Source: Serinicoccus kebangsaanensis (lineage in GTDB: Bacteria > Actinomycetota > Actinomycetes > Actinomycetales > Dermatophilaceae). From it: a DNA stretch of 64,000 bases. The stretch spans positions 124,001 through 188,000 of the forward strand of contig NZ_VSLG01000002.1 of assembly GCF_008919445.1 (NCBI RefSeq). The letters are read 5' to 3'. The position numbers and the translations under genes were made by a program. This document shows, piece after piece, positions 63,097 through 64,000 of the stretch. The notes beneath the pieces are model-generated. The model searched no databases, had not been told where the DNA came from, and saw only the letters and a list, made by a program, of their open reading frames with translations. Position 1 is the stretch's first letter. Every line of letters begins with the position of its first letter.

Positions 63097-64000
63097 CGCT
63101 GCACTCCTGCCTCGAGCATGGCCCTGGCCACCGGTGCGGCGACCAGCCCACCCGTCTCGCCGACCCAGTTGTCGGTCGCCGACTCCACGATCACCGCCAC
63201 CGCGATCTGCGGGTCGTCCGCCGGTGCGAAGCCGGTGAACCAGGCGTGCGCCGCGCCGTTCTCGCCGAACTCGGCGGTGCCCGTCTTCCCGGCGACCTGG
63301 ATGCCCGGGAGGGCCGCCGCCTGGCCCGAGCCCTGCTCGACCACCTGGGTCATCATCTCGGTGAGCTGGCTCGCCGACTCCTGCGAGACCGCCCGCGACC
63401 GGGTGCGCGGCTCGGCGGTCTCGATAACCTCGACGTCGGAGCTGCGCACCTCCTCCACCAGGTAGGGGGTCATCGTCACGCCGCCGTTGGCGATCGCGGC
63501 GGAGATCATCGCCACCTGCATGGGGGTCTCGCGGACCTCGAACTGCCCGATCCCGGTCAGAGCCAGCTGGGCGTCGTCCATGGTGTCCGGGTAGATCGAC
63601 GGCGTGACGCTCATCGGCACCTCCAGCGGCTGCCCGAAGCCGAAGGCCTCGGCCTGCTCACGCACCGCGTCCGCCCCGAGCTCCCCGGCCAGCCAGGCGA
63701 AGGAGGTGTTGCAGGAGACCTGCACCGACTCCGCCAGGGTCGGCCGGTCCTCGGGGTCGCAGGCCGCCCCGCCGAAGTTGGGCAGCGTCGTCTCGGTGCC
63801 GGGCAGCGTGTAGGTCAGGCCGCCCTCGAGCTCGGTGTCCGGCTCGTACTCGCCCGACTCCAGGGCCGCCGCGGCCAGCACCAGCTTGAACACCGACCCG
63901 GGCGGGTAGAGGTCGCCGCCGATGGCGCGGTTCACCAGCGGGTCGGTGGGGTCCTCGGTCAGGCTGGTGTATGCCTCGTCCACGGCGCTGAGCTGGTGGC
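63093..64000 (-). CDS. pbpA: Penicillin-binding protein PbpA, 5' part missing (cut by window edge)
   Basis: The frame is open to the window edge (about 302 codons seen). The transpeptidase domain shows the nucleophile motif PPGSVFKLV, SxN as VSCNTSFAWL and KTGTAEFGENG, followed by AWFTGFAP. It cross-links peptidoglycan outside the membrane. The N-terminal membrane anchor lies beyond the window. Its stop overlaps pknB, so no pknA gene lies between them as it does in mycobacteria. Confidence 0.95.
   Translation of the reverse strand, partial: HQLSAVDEAYTSLTEDPTDPLVNRAIGGDLYPPGSVFKLVLAAAALESGEYEPDTELEGGLTYTLPGTETTLPNFGGAACDPEDRPTLAESVQVSCNTSFAWLAGELGADAVREQAEAFGFGQPLEVPMSVTPSIYPDTMDDAQLALTGIGQFEVRETPMQVAMISAAIANGGVTMTPYLVEEVRSSDVEVIETAEPRTRSRAVSQESASQLTEMMTQVVEQGSGQAAALPGIQVAGKTGTAEFGENGAAHAWFTGFAPADDPQIAVAVIVESATDNWVGETGGLVAAPVARAMLEAGVQR

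Noticed and set aside
60898-63465. Long plus-strand open frame from the repeat array through pknB
   Set aside because: Antisense to pknB and pbpA; open only because of third-position GC.

Overview
The window carries the replication-origin region of a high-GC Gram-positive chromosome. The evidence is roughly 70% or more GC by eye, GTG and TTG starts, many ATGA/GTGA stop-start overlaps, and a gene order matching the actinobacterial oriC neighbourhood as known from Mycobacterium and Streptomyces. Short intergenic regions, a murJ fused to a pseudokinase, a DciA-like gene, DLW-39, CrgA and PknB/PbpA all point to Actinomycetota, most likely a Micrococcales lineage such as the Intrasporangiaceae/Ornithinimicrobiaceae. 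The lineage is an inference; no rRNA gene is present.

Layout. Positions 1-7400 hold accessory surface-glycan genes: a truncated GT2, a small membrane protein, a second GT2 and a GT4. They are followed by a clearly lower-GC three-gene unit (PIG-L deacetylase, GNAT, FemAB/BioF2-like acyltransferase). Positions 7416-12173 hold ino1, a bifunctional penicillin-binding protein and a GT87-like membrane protein. Positions 12122-15015 hold an OafA/SGNH acyltransferase with a Wzz-like protein. Positions 15008-26356 hold the conserved cca-nudix-DUF6049-murJ-sigM-anti-sigma-trxB-trxA block. Positions 26483-31785 hold parAB and then rsmG-khpB-yidC-yidD-rnpA-rpmH on the minus strand. Positions 31786-34187 hold dnaA flanked by two DnaA-box regions; the 482-bp dnaA-dnaN gap is the likely oriC. 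Positions 34188-43972 hold dnaN-gnd-recF-dciA-gyrB-gyrA-DUF3566.

The right arm is a patchwork. It carries a universal stress protein, an ABC-2 exporter with an XRE regulator, tRNA-Ile, a DLW-39 micro-gene, tRNA-Ala, an alpha/beta hydrolase, azlCD with a divergent XRE-cupin regulator, and a NYN nuclease. Next come an esterase / S51-like / ATP-grasp operon, a second OafA/SGNH acyltransferase and an Ala-rich membrane protein. Conserved synteny then resumes with cyclophilin, rhomboid, crgA, DUF881, a 38-bp tandem repeat array, pknB and a truncated pbpA.

How the genes work together. The core couples replication start (DnaA, beta clamp, RecF, gyrase), origin segregation (ParAB with three parS-like sites inside their own genes), protein maturation (RNase P protein, YidC, YidD) and envelope growth (MurJ, PBP, PbpA, PknB, CrgA). 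SigM and its probable anti-sigma factor sit beside a thioredoxin pair that has a SigR/SigH-type promoter. Points worth a second look are the inverted parAB block, a DnaA box inside a strong hairpin, the uncharacterised ATP-grasp operon, the 38-bp palindromic repeats, and a heptamer (GTATGCC) that seems to be maintained at the DNA level through rare codons.
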